From positions 1 to 5,939 of the forward strand of contig JAJRBV010000035.1 in the NCBI GenBank assembly GCA_028679275.1: 5,939 bases of DNA, read 5' to 3'. This document shows positions 5,539 to 5,939 of this stretch, piece after piece; the stretch's first letter is position 1, and each line of letters begins with the position of its first letter. The translations under genes and the position numbers were made by a program. The DNA is from Methanoregulaceae archaeon. Its GTDB lineage: Archaea > Halobacteriota > Methanomicrobia > Methanomicrobiales > Methanospirillaceae. The notes under the pieces are model-generated. The model made no database searches and was not told where the DNA came from. It saw nothing but the letters and a program-made list of their open reading frames with translations.

Positions 5539-5939
5539 TTATTTCTCTTCAAACAGCTCTTCCCCGCGTTCCCTCTGGTAATAGTAATAGGCCAGGGCAG
5601 CAAGGACGATAATAACCAGAATGAGCGGGATCATCCATGCAAGGGGGAACCGTGACCAGAATGGCTGTGCAGGGGGAACCGTTGTGGTCGCGACAGGGGT
5701 GGTTTCAGTAACCTCCGGCGTTGGCGGCACCGTGACCTCAGTTGTCGGTGTCGTGTTCAGACCCCCGGAGTCCCCACCTCCGGTTCCGGAAGTATCGGTG
5801 GCGGGTACCGTTGTCGGAACGGTTGTAACGGTGGTGGCCGGGACACTACCGCTTCCTCCACCGCCGCCACCGCCGCCACCGCCGCTGCCACCACCGCTGG
5901 TGGCAGTGAAATAGGCTACGATAGTTCCATTGGAATTCA
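5539..5939 (-). CDS. Cell-surface protein, C-terminal part with Gly/Thr/Pro linker and membrane anchor
   Basis: The minus-strand frame is open from the right edge to the TAA at 5539-5541, giving the last 132 residues of a larger protein whose start is outside the window. The visible part begins with NGTIVAYFTATS, possibly the last strand of a beta-sandwich domain. Next is a low-complexity Gly/Ser tract (residues 15-31, including ten consecutive Gly), then a Thr/Pro/Val-rich linker (about 32-91). A hydrophobic helix (about 99-120, ending in YYYY) and the charged tail QRERGEELFEEK follow. Arg residues after the helix suggest a C-terminus inside and a bulky N-terminal part outside the cell. NGT (3-5) and NTT (61-63) are possible N-glycosylation sites, and the Thr-rich linker could be O-glycosylated. 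The anchor is not the PGF-CTERM type. No specific function can be assigned. A GTG at 5730 is internal, not the start. Confidence 0.82.
   Translation of the reverse strand, partial: NSNGTIVAYFTATSGGGSGGGGGGGGGGSGSVPATTVTTVPTTVPATDTSGTGGGDSGGLNTTPTTEVTVPPTPEVTETTPVATTTVPPAQPFWSRFPLAWMIPLILVIIVLAALAYYYYQRERGEELFEEK
5854..5883 (-). repeat. GGY trinucleotide repeat encoding ten glycines
   Basis: Ten successive glycine codons (mostly GGC and GGT) form a simple trinucleotide-like tract in the surface-protein gene. It encodes a flexible spacer between the extracellular part and the Thr/Pro stalk. Such tracts can change length in whole codons by replication slippage; whether this one does is unknown. 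Confidence 0.75.

Noticed and set aside
5539..5730. A separate 63-residue membrane miniprotein starting at GTG 5730
   Set aside because: The same frame stays open upstream to the window edge with continuous Thr/Pro and Gly-rich sequence, so the GTG is an internal Val codon of a larger surface protein.
5621..5914. 97-codon plus-strand open frame rich in Gly, Val and Pro
   Set aside because: It is antisense to the surface-protein C-terminus. Its Pro run is only the complement of the Gly codon tract, and it has no ribosome site or family resemblance.
1..5939. Mobile element, CRISPR array, toxin-antitoxin or defence island
   Set aside because: There is no transposase or integrase sequence, no spaced direct repeats and no terminal repeats around a cargo. 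The genes are conserved archaeal housekeeping families in one direction.

Overview
The window looks like chromosomal DNA from a methanogenic euryarchaeon, most likely of the order Methanomicrobiales. It holds an archaeal-type replication factor C small subunit, a single-gene MCM helicase, an archaeal NMD3 homologue and a DUF424 protein. It also holds a dihydroneopterin aldolase of the methanopterin (MptD) type, which points to a methanogen. Moderate-to-high GC, AT-rich TATA-like boxes, GGTGA/GGAG ribosome sites and a Thr/Pro/Gly-rich surface protein with a C-terminal membrane anchor fit that lineage. The order-level placement is inference.

Every gene I can support is on the minus strand, so transcription runs from high to low coordinates. 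From the right edge: (1) 5939-5539, the C-terminal 132 residues of a cell-surface protein (poly-Gly tract, Thr/Pro linker, one membrane helix, short charged tail); (2) a 134-bp non-coding gap with a T-run, a long interrupted inverted repeat and candidate promoter elements for the next gene; (3) rfcS, the clamp-loader small subunit; (4) mcm, the replicative helicase, whose best start lies just after the rfcS stop; (5) a 36-bp gap with a T7 run; (6) mptD; (7) a TatD/amidohydrolase-like metal-dependent hydrolase overlapping mptD by 14 bp; (8) a 52-bp gap with a possible promoter; (9) a DUF424 protein; (10) an NMD3 homologue that overlaps DUF424 by 23 bp and runs off the left edge. This NMD3 frame is open across the whole left 801 bases.

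Functionally the block is core information processing. RfcS loads the PCNA sliding clamp and MCM unwinds the fork, so both serve DNA replication. NMD3, and probably DUF424, belong to ribosome or RNA biology, and MptD supplies a step of the C1-carrier pathway that methanogenesis needs. Tight spacing and overlaps suggest one or two co-transcribed units, with possible internal breaks after mcm and before DUF424.

I found no mobile element, CRISPR array, tRNA, rRNA or defence system, and nothing I would call a wholly new system. The most interesting points are a Lys where TatD enzymes have a metal-binding Glu, the promoter-like inverted repeat before rfcS, the mcm start (nine residues shorter than the longest frame), and the overlapping DUF424-NMD3 pair.
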